64,000 nucleotides of DNA from CAIKZZ01 sp036742455 (GTDB lineage Bacteria; Pseudomonadota; Gammaproteobacteria; Steroidobacterales; Steroidobacteraceae): the NCBI GenBank assembly GCA_036742455.1, contig DAINQU010000010.1, forward strand, positions 1 to 64,000, written 5' to 3'. The notes beneath the pieces were generated by a model. The model saw only the letters and a list, made by a program, of their open reading frames with translations. It had not been told where the DNA came from and did no database searches. Shown here one piece after another: positions 25,851 to 34,140 of this stretch. The translations under genes were made by a program, and so were the position numbers. Every line of letters starts with the position of its first letter. The first letter of the stretch is position 1.

Positions 25851-27592
25851 TCGAGGACATTAATGAGCCGGTTGATCTTTTCCGGACGGAATTCAAGGAC
25901 GCGCACGCCCGTCACACCGCAGAGCTCTTTGAGACGCTGCTGGCTCAATCGGGCGTTGACGCAGCAACTAACGCTGAAACCGTCCGGATTCTGCGATCGC
26001 TGGAGTCACAGATTGAGAGTGCTAGCGAAACGAGTGGATGGTGGAAGTTCGCGCGGATTGCCGCCCTCGGGATAGGCGCCTGCTGCCTTGTCGTCGCGTT
26101 GTCGCAAAGCCAGTATTGGTGGCTCGTCGGAGTTGCCGCCGCCGGAGCGCTGATTGTTCTCAAGCTGAACCCGATTATCGCAACGCTCGCTGCACGGCTT
26201 GATGACCTAAAGCAACAGCGCGATGCCCAGTTGCGGCAGGCCTGGCAGGAGATGGCGCCGCTCAATCGCCTCTACCGGTGGGACATGGTCGCCGACCTAA
26301 TGCAGAAGACGGTCCCCCGCATTGCCCTAGACCCGTATTTCTCTACCGGCCGTCTCGACGAATTGCGGACCAACTTTGGCTGGACGGACGAGTTTAATGT
26401 GGGCCGTTCCGTGCTGTTTGCGCACAGCGGCGTGTTGAACGGAAACCCCTTCGTCGTCGCTAGAACGTTGAACCACTGGATCGGCAGCAAGACCTACCAC
26501 GGGTCATTGCAGATCTCGTGGAGGGAGCGCGTGCGCGATTCGCAGGGTAAGTGGACGACACATACCCGCCATCAAACCTTGCACGCTTCTGTGACCAAAC
26601 CCTTTCCGGAGTACTCCGATCAACCCATCATCATCTACGGCAATGAGGCCGCTCCGGATCTCTCGTTTAGTCGATCTCCCTCGGACCTTTCCGGCCTTGA
26701 CGATGGCCTGATCAATAATTGGCGCAAGCGCCGAGCCGTCAAAGCACTGGAAGCCAAGTCCCGGGAGCTCCATGACGGCCATGGTTTTATGGTGATGTCC
26801 AACGCCGAGTTCGACGCGTTGTTTGCGGCGACGGATCGAGACCATGAAATTCAGTTCCGATTACTCTTCACGCCTTTGGCCCAGCAAGAAATGCTGCGGA
26901 TCCTTAGGGACAAGGACGTCGGTTTTGGCGATAGATTTCGCTTCTTCAAACAGCGGATGATCAATCTGGTCGAGCCTTCACATATGGTCGGCACGGATAT
27001 TAGCGGAGATCCGGAGATCTTTCGCCATTACGAACTCGCTGCCGCGCGTCAACAATTCAACGCGTATCACGCCGCGCTGTTCAGGTCGCTCTACTTCGGG
27101 CTCGCGCCGATTTTGGCGATTCCGCTCTATCAACAGCACCGCTCCCACGCCGACATTTATAAGGACGTTTATACCCGACGATCGAACTTCTGGGAGCACG
27201 AATCCATCGCGAATTACCTGGGTGAACACCACTTCCAACACCCGGCGTGTGTGACCCGGAATATTTTGAAAACGGAAGCGGTGATTCATGATGATGGCGC
27301 GCAAACCGTTCACGTCTCTGCGCACGGGTATGCAGGGACGGATAGGGTGGACTTCGTGTCGGTCTTAGGGGGGGATCATCGCCACCACAACGTCCCTGTG
27401 CATTGGGTTGAGTACCGGCCCGTACACCGAGACTCCCAGTTGGTGGTGCACGAATTGATGCCGGATGACACGGCGTCGGCGGCTGACGAAGCGGCTAAGC
27501 CAGCCTGGGTGTCGGCTTTTGAGTCGCGAGGTCTTGATGCCCAGAAGGTCGTAGTGCGCCGCTCTGTGGCGACGACGCTGCTGGCCAGTTAA
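25847..27592 (+). CDS. LemA-associated large membrane protein (DUF3137-like)
   Basis: A 581-residue protein with two adjacent transmembrane helices at about residues 66-115 (IAALGIGACCLVVALS and WWLVGVAAAGALIVL) and a further hydrophobic segment near residue 415 (YFGLAPILAIPL). The middle part resembles DUF3137 proteins usually found next to LemA. The start is TTG at 25847, with GGAG 9 bases upstream and overlap with the lemA stop; no in-frame ATG exists before residue 137. Function unknown; LemA partners have been linked to envelope stress or signalling. Confidence 0.65.
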   Translation: MIEDINEPVDLFRTEFKDAHARHTAELFETLLAQSGVDAATNAETVRILRSLESQIESASETSGWWKFARIAALGIGACCLVVALSQSQYWWLVGVAAAGALIVLKLNPIIATLAARLDDLKQQRDAQLRQAWQEMAPLNRLYRWDMVADLMQKTVPRIALDPYFSTGRLDELRTNFGWTDEFNVGRSVLFAHSGVLNGNPFVVARTLNHWIGSKTYHGSLQISWRERVRDSQGKWTTHTRHQTLHASVTKPFPEYSDQPIIIYGNEAAPDLSFSRSPSDLSGLDDGLINNWRKRRAVKALEAKSRELHDGHGFMVMSNAEFDALFAATDRDHEIQFRLLFTPLAQQEMLRILRDKDVGFGDRFRFFKQRMINLVEPSHMVGTDISGDPEIFRHYELAAARQQFNAYHAALFRSLYFGLAPILAIPLYQQHRSHADIYKDVYTRRSNFWEHESIANYLGEHHFQHPACVTRNILKTEAVIHDDGAQTVHVSAHGYAGTDRVDFVSVLGGDHRHHNVPVHWVEYRPVHRDSQLVVHELMPDDTASAADEAAKPAWVSAFESRGLDAQKVVVRRSVATTLLAS

Positions 27593-27605
27593 TCGCGTTG
27601 GCCCG

Positions 27606-28049
27606 TTATGGGGCAGGTGCCTTCGTCTTTCGGGCGGGTTCCGCCTGATACCGCTTCAGGCGGTGCACGATGTCCGGCGGGATGGCCACCGCCTTGCGCT
27701 CCGAGGCGCTCATGAAGACGAGCGTTTGTTGGACGGTGACCCGTTCCTCCCCTTGGCAGGAGCCGACCACGGCGACGTGGACGGAACTTCTGCCAATTTT
27801 GACTACATTCAGCTTGAAGGTGAGTCGGTCGCCGAACCGCGAAGGGTTTGGAAAGTCGACGTCCAGATGCACCGTCGGGGCCATGATGCCTTGGTGGTAC
27901 ATCAGCCCGGGGAAACTGGCTTCTAGGCCTTCCTCAAACCAATCTTCGATAAAGCCATTGAGCATTTCGAAGTAACGAGGGTAGTAGACGAAGGTCGCGG
28001 GGTCGCAGTGACCGAAGCGAACCTGTATCTCTTTCTGGTAACTCGACAT
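27606..28049 (-). CDS. 4-hydroxybenzoyl-CoA thioesterase-like hot-dog thioesterase
   Basis: A 147-residue single hot-dog domain. VRFGHCDPATFVYYPRYFEM carries the catalytic aspartate (HCDPA) of the 4HBT/YbgC group. Such enzymes release aromatic acids from stalled aryl-CoA pools and often accompany aryl-CoA pathways. It is divergent from the anthraniloyl-CoA-type operon with 115 bases between start codons, so both may share control. A longer in-frame start at 28070 is possible. It is convergent with the DUF3137-like gene. Confidence 0.88.
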   Translation of the reverse strand: MSSYQKEIQVRFGHCDPATFVYYPRYFEMLNGFIEDWFEEGLEASFPGLMYHQGIMAPTVHLDVDFPNPSRFGDRLTFKLNVVKIGRSSVHVAVVGSCQGEERVTVQQTLVFMSASERKAVAIPPDIVHRLKRYQAEPARKTKAPAP

Positions 28050-28109
28050 GGCCGGTATCCCGAGTGGCAATCGCCGCAGTATGCCCGGAGTCTCGAACGA
28101 TCGATATAT

Positions 28110-28138
28110 TTGACACCTAAAATATTGAGACCTAATCT
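28110..28138 (+). promoter_or_regulatory. Putative promoter of the aryl-CoA monooxygenase operon
   Basis: TTGACA at 28110-28115 and TAATCT at 28133-28138 are 17 bases apart, in an AT-rich island unlike the flanking coding DNA. An inverted repeat, ATATTT (28106-28111) and AAATAT (28120-28125), overlaps the -35 and could bind the MarR protein encoded at 31214. The ribosome site GGAGA precedes ATG 28165. Confidence 0.45.
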
Positions 28139-28164
28139 ATCGGTTCCTATCGCGGAGAGATCTT

Positions 28165-30450
28165 ATGAAGCGCATCGTCTGCTTGGGTGGTGGTCCGGCC
28201 GGACTGTACGCTGCGATACTCTTTAAGAAAGCGCTCCCTGACACGAAGGTTGAAGTTTTCGAACGCAATCGTGCGGGCGATACATTCGGCTGGGGCGTCG
28301 TTTTTTCCGATAAAACGATGCAGGGTTTCCGCTCAGCGGATCCGGAAAGCCACGATGCGATCGTTCGGAGTTTTTACCACTGGGACGACATCGATGTGCA
28401 CTTCAAAGGCACGTCGACACGGACCGGCGGACACGGATTTTGCGGAATCGAACGACGGACGCTTTTGAATATCTTTCAGGAGCGCGCCAGTCAGCTCGGT
28501 ATTGAGCAGACCTACGAACATGAGTTCGCGAACGAAGAGGACTTTGCGGATGCCGATCTAATCGTCGCCGCAGACGGTGTAAACAGCCGGATCCGCGCCC
28601 GTCACGAGTCTCACTTTGAGCCGAATATTGATGTGCGCAAATGCCGTTATATCTGGCTCGGCACGCAACAGACCTTCGAAGCCTTCACGTTCGCCTTCGA
28701 GGAGACTGAGCACGGCTGGTTTCAGATTCATGCGTACCAGTTCAGTGATTCGCTCTCGACCGTGATTGTCGAGACCCGCGAGGAGACCTGGCTCGCTCAC
28801 GGTCTAGACCGCTTTGATACACAGCAGTCGATTGAATTTTGTAAAAATTTATTCGCCCGTTATCTAGGCGGGCACCAATTGCTGAGCAACGCGCGACATC
28901 TTAGAGGATCCGCTTGGCTAAACTTTAATCGCGTGCTGTGTCGTCGGTGGCATCGTGGAAACGTAGTGCTCATCGGCGATGCGGCGCATACCGCGCACTT
29001 TGGCATCGGCTCCGGTACGAAATTGGCCATGGAAGATGCGATTGCTCTCGTAAACGAGGTGGTCGGTGCGGTCGACGTCCCAGAGGGCCTTGAGCGGTAT
29101 CAGAAGGCGCGGACGCTCGAGGCACTCAAATTGCAGAGCGCCGCACGTAACCGCATGGAGTGGTTCGAAAACGTCGCTCGCTACGTTCACTTGGAGCCGT
29201 GGCAATTTACCTATAGCCTGCTCACGGGCAGTCAGCGCATTGGACACGCTAATTTAAAGCTTCGTGATCGTCGCTTTGTCCAAACGGTCGAGAGCGCACT
29301 AGCAGCCCAGGCGGGCGTCAGTGAGGCTCGGCCTCCAATGTTTCTGCCGTTCACGGTTCGTGGCTCGACGCTGCCGAATCGGGTGGTCGTGTCACCGATG
29401 GCACAGTACCGGGCTGTCGACGGTGTGGCCGGTAACTGGCATATGGTCCATTACGGGGCTCGAGCGACCGGCGGGGCGGGTTTGCTGATCACGGAGATGA
29501 CGGCGGTCTCCCCAGAGGGGCGGATTACGCCGGGATGTACGGGACTCTGGAACGACGAGCAAGCGGCGGCGTGGCGGCGAATCACCGACTTTGTGCATGC
29601 TGAGTCACCGGCAAAGATGGCCATCCAACTCGGGCATTCGGGCCGCAAGGGGTCCACGCAGTTGGGTTGGCAACGGATGGATCGTCCGTTGCCGGCCGGC
29701 AATTGGCCGTTGTTGTCCGCCTCAGCGATCCCCTATCTCGACGGCGTCAGCGCGGTACCACGAGCCATGACGCGGGATGATATGGACCGCGTTCGTGAGG
29801 AGTTCGTCAGCGCGACCGTTCGGGCGATCGAGGCGGGATTTGATCTGCTTGAATTGCACATGGCGCACGGCTATCTGCTGGGCAGTTTTATTTCGCCGTT
29901 GACGAATCAGCGTACGGACGAATACGGCGGTTCCGTCGATAATCGTCTGCGCTTTCCCTTAGAAATTGTGCGCGCCGTGCGGGCTGCTTGGCCTTCGGTT
30001 CGAGGCCTCTCGATACGCCTCTCCGCAACCGATTGGGCATCGGGTGGTTTGGCGGAGGCGGATCTCATCGATATCGCTCGCGCGCTGGTGGCGGCCGGTG
30101 TCGACCTGTTGGACGTCTCCAGCGGTCAGACGGTCGCCTGGCAAAAGCCAGTGTACGGGCGCATGTGGCAGACCCCGTATTCGGATCTGATTCGTAACGC
30201 TGTCGGCATTCCGACCATCACCGTTGGGAACATCCACGAACCGGACCAGATCGACTCCATCGTCGCGGCGGGACGAGCCGATCTGTGTGCCTTAGCGCGG
30301 CCGCATCTCGCCAATCCGTCGTGGACCTTGCATGCGGCAGCGACGGAAGGCTATGACGCCCAATGGTGGCCAGCGCCGTATCAATCGGGCAAAGCGCAGT
30401 TGGAAAGTCAGGCACAACGGCTCGCGACCCTCCTCGTGGAGAAAGTTTGA
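28165..30450 (+). CDS. Fused 2-aminobenzoyl-CoA / salicylyl-CoA monooxygenase-reductase
   Basis: A 761-residue bifunctional flavoprotein. Residues 1-385 are an FAD-dependent aromatic hydroxylase (CLGGGPAGLYAA at the N terminus, GDAAHTAHFGIGSGTKLAMEDA at about 271). From residue 392 an Old Yellow Enzyme domain follows (PFTVRGSTLPNRVVVSPMAQY, ELHMAHGYLLGSFISPLTNQR). This fusion is known from 2-aminobenzoyl-CoA monooxygenase/reductase of Azoarcus evansii, which hydroxylates and reduces the ring of anthraniloyl-CoA, and from salicylyl-CoA 5-hydroxylases. The downstream beta-oxidation genes and a RidA enamine hydrolase favour the amino substrate. Confidence 0.9.
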   Translation: MKRIVCLGGGPAGLYAAILFKKALPDTKVEVFERNRAGDTFGWGVVFSDKTMQGFRSADPESHDAIVRSFYHWDDIDVHFKGTSTRTGGHGFCGIERRTLLNIFQERASQLGIEQTYEHEFANEEDFADADLIVAADGVNSRIRARHESHFEPNIDVRKCRYIWLGTQQTFEAFTFAFEETEHGWFQIHAYQFSDSLSTVIVETREETWLAHGLDRFDTQQSIEFCKNLFARYLGGHQLLSNARHLRGSAWLNFNRVLCRRWHRGNVVLIGDAAHTAHFGIGSGTKLAMEDAIALVNEVVGAVDVPEGLERYQKARTLEALKLQSAARNRMEWFENVARYVHLEPWQFTYSLLTGSQRIGHANLKLRDRRFVQTVESALAAQAGVSEARPPMFLPFTVRGSTLPNRVVVSPMAQYRAVDGVAGNWHMVHYGARATGGAGLLITEMTAVSPEGRITPGCTGLWNDEQAAAWRRITDFVHAESPAKMAIQLGHSGRKGSTQLGWQRMDRPLPAGNWPLLSASAIPYLDGVSAVPRAMTRDDMDRVREEFVSATVRAIEAGFDLLELHMAHGYLLGSFISPLTNQRTDEYGGSVDNRLRFPLEIVRAVRAAWPSVRGLSIRLSATDWASGGLAEADLIDIARALVAAGVDLLDVSSGQTVAWQKPVYGRMWQTPYSDLIRNAVGIPTITVGNIHEPDQIDSIVAAGRADLCALARPHLANPSWTLHAAATEGYDAQWWPAPYQSGKAQLESQAQRLATLLVEKV

Positions 30451-31217
30451 TGGGCGTATTGAGTGGACAGCATGCCGTCATCACCGGCGGATCACGCGGC
30501 ATAGGCGCCGCGATTGCGACGGCGCTCGTCACGGACGGCGCAACCGTTTCGTTGATCGGGAGAGACGGCGCCCGTTTGCAGTCTATGGCCGATCAGTTAG
30601 GCCCATCCGCGTACGCCGTGGTGGCTGACGTGTCAGACCGCGCGTCCCTCACGGAGGCCTTTCAGAAGGCCCGAGCGGCTCACGGCCCGATTTCCATCGT
30701 CATCAATAATGCCGGTATCGCACCGACCGCACCGTTCCATCGTACCGATGATGCACTTTGGTCCTCGGTACTCGCGACGAATCTGAACGGCACATATTAC
30801 GGTTGCCAGTTGGCACTTGAGGACATGCGCGCCTTGGGGTTCGGGCGGATCGTCAATGTGGCCAGTATCGCCGGGTTAAAAGGCTACGCGTACTGTACGG
30901 CGTACTGCACGGCAAAACACGCAGTGGTGGGATTGACGCGCGCGTTGGCCATTGAACTGGCCCGTACCCCGATCACGGTCAATGCGGTGTGCCCGGGGTT
31001 CACGGACACCGACATCGTGCGTGATGCAGCGACGGTGTTGAGTGACAAGACCGGCCGTAGCACCGATGAGGCGGTTGGCATGCTCATCGCCGGAAACCCA
31101 CAGGGGCGGCTCGTCACGCCCAAGGAAGTGGCTGACAGCGTTCGGTGGCTTTGCCTGCCGAGTTCGGGGGCTATTAATGGACAAACGATTACGATCGCCG
31201 GTGGTGAACACGCATGA
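30450..31217 (+). CDS. SDR family 3-hydroxyacyl-CoA/alcohol dehydrogenase
   Basis: A 255-residue SDR with TGGSRGIG, NNAG, serine in VNVASIAG and YCTAK (catalytic YxxxK). TGATG links it to the stop of the monooxygenase gene. In the hybrid aerobic anthranilate pathway a hydroxyacyl-CoA dehydrogenase acts after ring reduction and opening, and this is the best candidate in the operon. Cofactor preference (NAD or NADP) is not clear from the loop. Confidence 0.88.
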   Translation: MGVLSGQHAVITGGSRGIGAAIATALVTDGATVSLIGRDGARLQSMADQLGPSAYAVVADVSDRASLTEAFQKARAAHGPISIVINNAGIAPTAPFHRTDDALWSSVLATNLNGTYYGCQLALEDMRALGFGRIVNVASIAGLKGYAYCTAYCTAKHAVVGLTRALAIELARTPITVNAVCPGFTDTDIVRDAATVLSDKTGRSTDEAVGMLIAGNPQGRLVTPKEVADSVRWLCLPSSGAINGQTITIAGGEHA

Positions 31218-31699
31218 CGCCACCCGATGTGGAAACGCGGGCCACGCAGGACGACCATGAGGCGTTGCGTCTCTGGTTGCGATTACTCGCGACGACGAAT
31301 TTAATTGAAGGCCATGTGCGTCGTCGTCTGCAAGACGACCACGCCACCACTCTACCGCGCTTTGACTTCATGTCGCAGCTCGATCGGGTGCCGGACGGTC
31401 TCAAGATGGGTGAACTGTCGCGTCGGATGATGGTGACCGGAGGCAACGTCACGGGACTGGCGGATGCGCTCGAATCCGAGGGGCTCGTCGCCCGAGAGCC
31501 CGATCCGACCGATCGCCGTGTCCAACGGGTGCGACTCACGTCGGCCGGCCGCCGTGCGTTTCGAGTCATGGCCGCCGATCACGAGCGGTGGATCGTTGAC
31601 TTGTTTTCCGGGCTGAATAAGACCGATAAAGCGCGCCTGTCCGACACTCTTGCTCAATTGAAACAGCACGTCCGCGCGATGGAGGTAGCACTCGCATGA
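31214..31699 (+). CDS. MarR family regulator within the lower catabolic operon
   Basis: A 161-residue winged-helix protein: LPRFDFMSQLDRVPDGLKMGELSRRMMVTGGNVTGLADALESEGLV and the DPTDRRVQRVRLT wing are characteristic. It overlaps both neighbours by 4 bases (ATGA) and so is produced with the pathway enzymes, a setup for autoregulation. MarR proteins in aryl-CoA operons (for example BadR, GenR, CouR) often sense the CoA thioester. The likely operator is the inverted repeat at 28106-28125. Confidence 0.9.
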   Translation: MTPPDVETRATQDDHEALRLWLRLLATTNLIEGHVRRRLQDDHATTLPRFDFMSQLDRVPDGLKMGELSRRMMVTGGNVTGLADALESEGLVAREPDPTDRRVQRVRLTSAGRRAFRVMAADHERWIVDLFSGLNKTDKARLSDTLAQLKQHVRAMEVALA

Positions 31700-32526
31700 G
31701 TATCGATACTGTGAACGATCCACTACTGGACTACCGTCCGCAGCATTTTCAATGGCACGTCAACGATCGCGTCGGTGTGATCACGCTCAATCGGCCGGAA
31801 CGGAAGAACCCGCTCACGTTCGAGTCGTACGCCGAATTGCGGGACTTGTTCCGTCAGCTCTCGTACACGCAGCTTGTCCGTGCGGTGATCGTCACGGGCG
31901 CGGGTGACAATTTCTGTTCGGGCGGTGATGTGCATGAAATCATCGGTCCCCTGACGCGCATGGCCATGCCAGAGCTGCTGCGGTTCACCCGGATGACCGG
32001 TGACCTCGTCAAAGCCATGCGGCACTGTCCACAGCCGATAGTCGCTGCGCTGGACGGCATCTGCGCCGGGGCCGGCGCAATGCTGGCATTGGCTTCCGAT
32101 TACCGCATAGCGACGCCGACGACGCGTACGGCGTTTCTGTTCACGCGAGTGGGCCTCGCCGGGTGCGACATGGGCGCGTGCACGCTCTTGCCTCGTTTAA
32201 TCGGCCAAGGTCGTGCGGCGGATTTGCTCTACAGCGGGCGCGTACTCACTGCCGAGGAGGGGGAGCGGTGGGGTTTTCATAACCAGATTACGGCACCGGA
32301 GTCCTTGCAGAGCGCAGCTCAGACGTGGGCGCGTCAGATCGCCGACGGCCCGTATTTTGCGCACAGTATGACCAAGCGCATGTTGCATCAAGAATGGACG
32401 ATGGGTGTCGATGACGCCATTGAAGCAGAAGCCCAAGCGCAGGCGATCTGTATGCAAACGGAGGACTTCCGACGCGCCTATACGGCATTCGCAGCGAAGA
32501 CACGCCCGGTCTTTGAGGGGAATTAA
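31696..32526 (+). CDS. Enoyl-CoA hydratase/isomerase family protein
   Basis: A 276-residue crotonase-fold protein. GAGDNFCSGGDVHEIIGP and CAGAGAMLALASDYRIA form the oxyanion hole and CoA pocket. Crotonase members in aryl-CoA pathways hydrate the double bond or hydrolytically open the dearomatised ring. It is in a tight series with MarR before and acyl-CoA dehydrogenase directly after (stop and start adjacent). Which step it performs is not decided by sequence. Confidence 0.9.
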   Translation: MSIDTVNDPLLDYRPQHFQWHVNDRVGVITLNRPERKNPLTFESYAELRDLFRQLSYTQLVRAVIVTGAGDNFCSGGDVHEIIGPLTRMAMPELLRFTRMTGDLVKAMRHCPQPIVAALDGICAGAGAMLALASDYRIATPTTRTAFLFTRVGLAGCDMGACTLLPRLIGQGRAADLLYSGRVLTAEEGERWGFHNQITAPESLQSAAQTWARQIADGPYFAHSMTKRMLHQEWTMGVDDAIEAEAQAQAICMQTEDFRRAYTAFAAKTRPVFEGN

Positions 32527-33723
32527 ATGACTGCACAACCCGAGCACTGGGACTGGCCCTTTCTGACGGAAGCTCATCGTGAGGTGGCGTCCGAAGCCGC
32601 CGCCTTTGCGGCGGCGCTCGCCGGCGAGCATCCGCTCGCAACGACCTCGGCGGTGGATGCCTATTGTCGCGGGCTTGTTTCAGAGATGGGGCGTCGCGGC
32701 TTGACGGGCTACTGTGTGCGGGCTGCCGACGGCGGACGTCAACCGGAACTCGATGCCCGCAGTATCTGTTTGATCCGCGAGACCTTAGCGCGCACCGACG
32801 GTCTCGCGGATTTTGCATTCGCGATGCAAGGTCTCGGCAGCGGGGCTATCAGTCTCGCAGGCGACGAGGCTCTGCGGCAGCGCTATTTGCCCGGTGTGGC
32901 GCAGGGGCGCCTCATCGCTGCCTTTGCGCTTTCGGAGACAGATGCGGGCTCGGATGTTGCCGCCATGACGACGATGGCGCGACGCGACGGTGCCGACTAC
33001 GTCCTGGATGGCAGCAAGACCTGGATCTCCAATGGCGGTATCGCTGATTTTTATTGCGTCTTCGCGCGTACGGCACCGGGCGCTGCGCGCGCCGACGGCA
33101 CGGTGAGCGCCTCGGGTATCAGCGCCTTCGTGGTAGAGCCGACCGATCCGGGGTTCTCCATCGCCGAGCGCATCGACTTGATCGCGCCGCATCCGCTTGC
33201 CACCTTACGCTTCAATGCGCTCAGGATTCCCGCAACGCGTCTGATCGGGGCGGAAGGAGAGGGCTTTAAAATTGCCATGCGGACTCTCGACGTCTTCCGG
33301 ACCTCGGTGGCCGCGGCGGCCGTGGGTTTCGGGCAGCGGGCGCTGGATGAAGCGTTGCAGAGGTCGCGGCAGCGCCGTCTGTTTGGCAAAGCCTTGGCCG
33401 ACCTGCAACTGACACAGGCCGCGTTAGCCGACATGGCAACAACACTCGATGCGGCCCGCTTGCTGACCTACCGTGCCGCATGGCAGCGCGACCGAGGCGA
33501 TCGCCCGACGCGAGCGGCGGCCATGGCGAAATTGGCGGCCACCGAAGGTGCGCAAGAGGTCATTGACCGCGCCGTGCAGATGCACGGTGGGTTGGGTGTG
33601 GTGAGCGGTCAGCCGGTAGAACGACTGTACCGCGAGATTCGCGCCCTGCGGATCTACGAGGGCGCGACGGAAGTTCAGAAACTCATCATCGCGCGTGAAC
33701 TATTAGATGCAAAAGGGTCCTGA
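32527..33723 (+). CDS. Acyl-CoA dehydrogenase
   Basis: A 398-residue FAD enzyme with the ALSETDAGSDVAAM signature, the WISNG motif and the C-terminal block MHGGLGVVSGQPVERLYRE plus ALRIYEGATEVQ containing the catalytic glutamate. It would introduce the 2,3-double bond in the ring-opened or alicyclic acyl-CoA, passing electrons to ETF. Directly follows the enoyl-CoA hydratase, consistent with a beta-oxidation pair. Confidence 0.92.
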   Translation: MTAQPEHWDWPFLTEAHREVASEAAAFAAALAGEHPLATTSAVDAYCRGLVSEMGRRGLTGYCVRAADGGRQPELDARSICLIRETLARTDGLADFAFAMQGLGSGAISLAGDEALRQRYLPGVAQGRLIAAFALSETDAGSDVAAMTTMARRDGADYVLDGSKTWISNGGIADFYCVFARTAPGAARADGTVSASGISAFVVEPTDPGFSIAERIDLIAPHPLATLRFNALRIPATRLIGAEGEGFKIAMRTLDVFRTSVAAAAVGFGQRALDEALQRSRQRRLFGKALADLQLTQAALADMATTLDAARLLTYRAAWQRDRGDRPTRAAAMAKLAATEGAQEVIDRAVQMHGGLGVVSGQPVERLYREIRALRIYEGATEVQKLIIARELLDAKGS

Positions 33724-33729
33724 TTCGCC

Positions 33730-34137
33730 ATGATTCATCAAATCTTGCAGCCGGCCGGTTGGTCCAAGCCCAAAGGGTACGCCAACGGTATCGCGGCACG
33801 CGGCCGTCAGGTTTTCGTCGCCGGCCAAATCGGTTGGGATGGTCAGTGTCAATTCGTCGCTGGCGGATTCGCGGCGCAGGTCCGCCAAGCGCTTTCGAAT
33901 GTCGTTGCAGTCTTGGCAGAAGCGGGCGCCCGGCCCGAGCACTTAGTTCGGCTGACGTGGTACGTCACCAGTCGCGCAGCCTATCTGGACAACATTGCCG
34001 CGGTGGGTCAAGCCTACCGCGATGTCGTCGGTAAGAATTTCCCAGCGATGTCCGTGGTGGAAGTGAGTGCGCTGATGGAAGCCCAGGCCCAGGTCGAAAT
34101 CGAAGCAACAGCTGTTATTCCGGACGAGGGGCGTTAA
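33730..34137 (+). CDS. RidA (YjgF/UK114) family enamine/imine deaminase
   Basis: A 135-residue RidA-family protein: GWSKPKGYANGIAARGRQVFVAGQIGWD at the N terminus and KNFPAMSVVEVSALMEAQAQVEIEATAV at the C terminus. RidA proteins hydrolyse reactive enamines and imines to ketones and ammonia. An enamine is expected after reduction of 2-aminobenzoyl-CoA, so a dedicated RidA supports an amino-aromatic substrate for the pathway. It lies 6 bases after the acyl-CoA dehydrogenase and 3 bases before the OYE gene. Confidence 0.9.
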   Translation: MIHQILQPAGWSKPKGYANGIAARGRQVFVAGQIGWDGQCQFVAGGFAAQVRQALSNVVAVLAEAGARPEHLVRLTWYVTSRAAYLDNIAAVGQAYRDVVGKNFPAMSVVEVSALMEAQAQVEIEATAVIPDEGR

Positions 34138-34140
34138 TCC

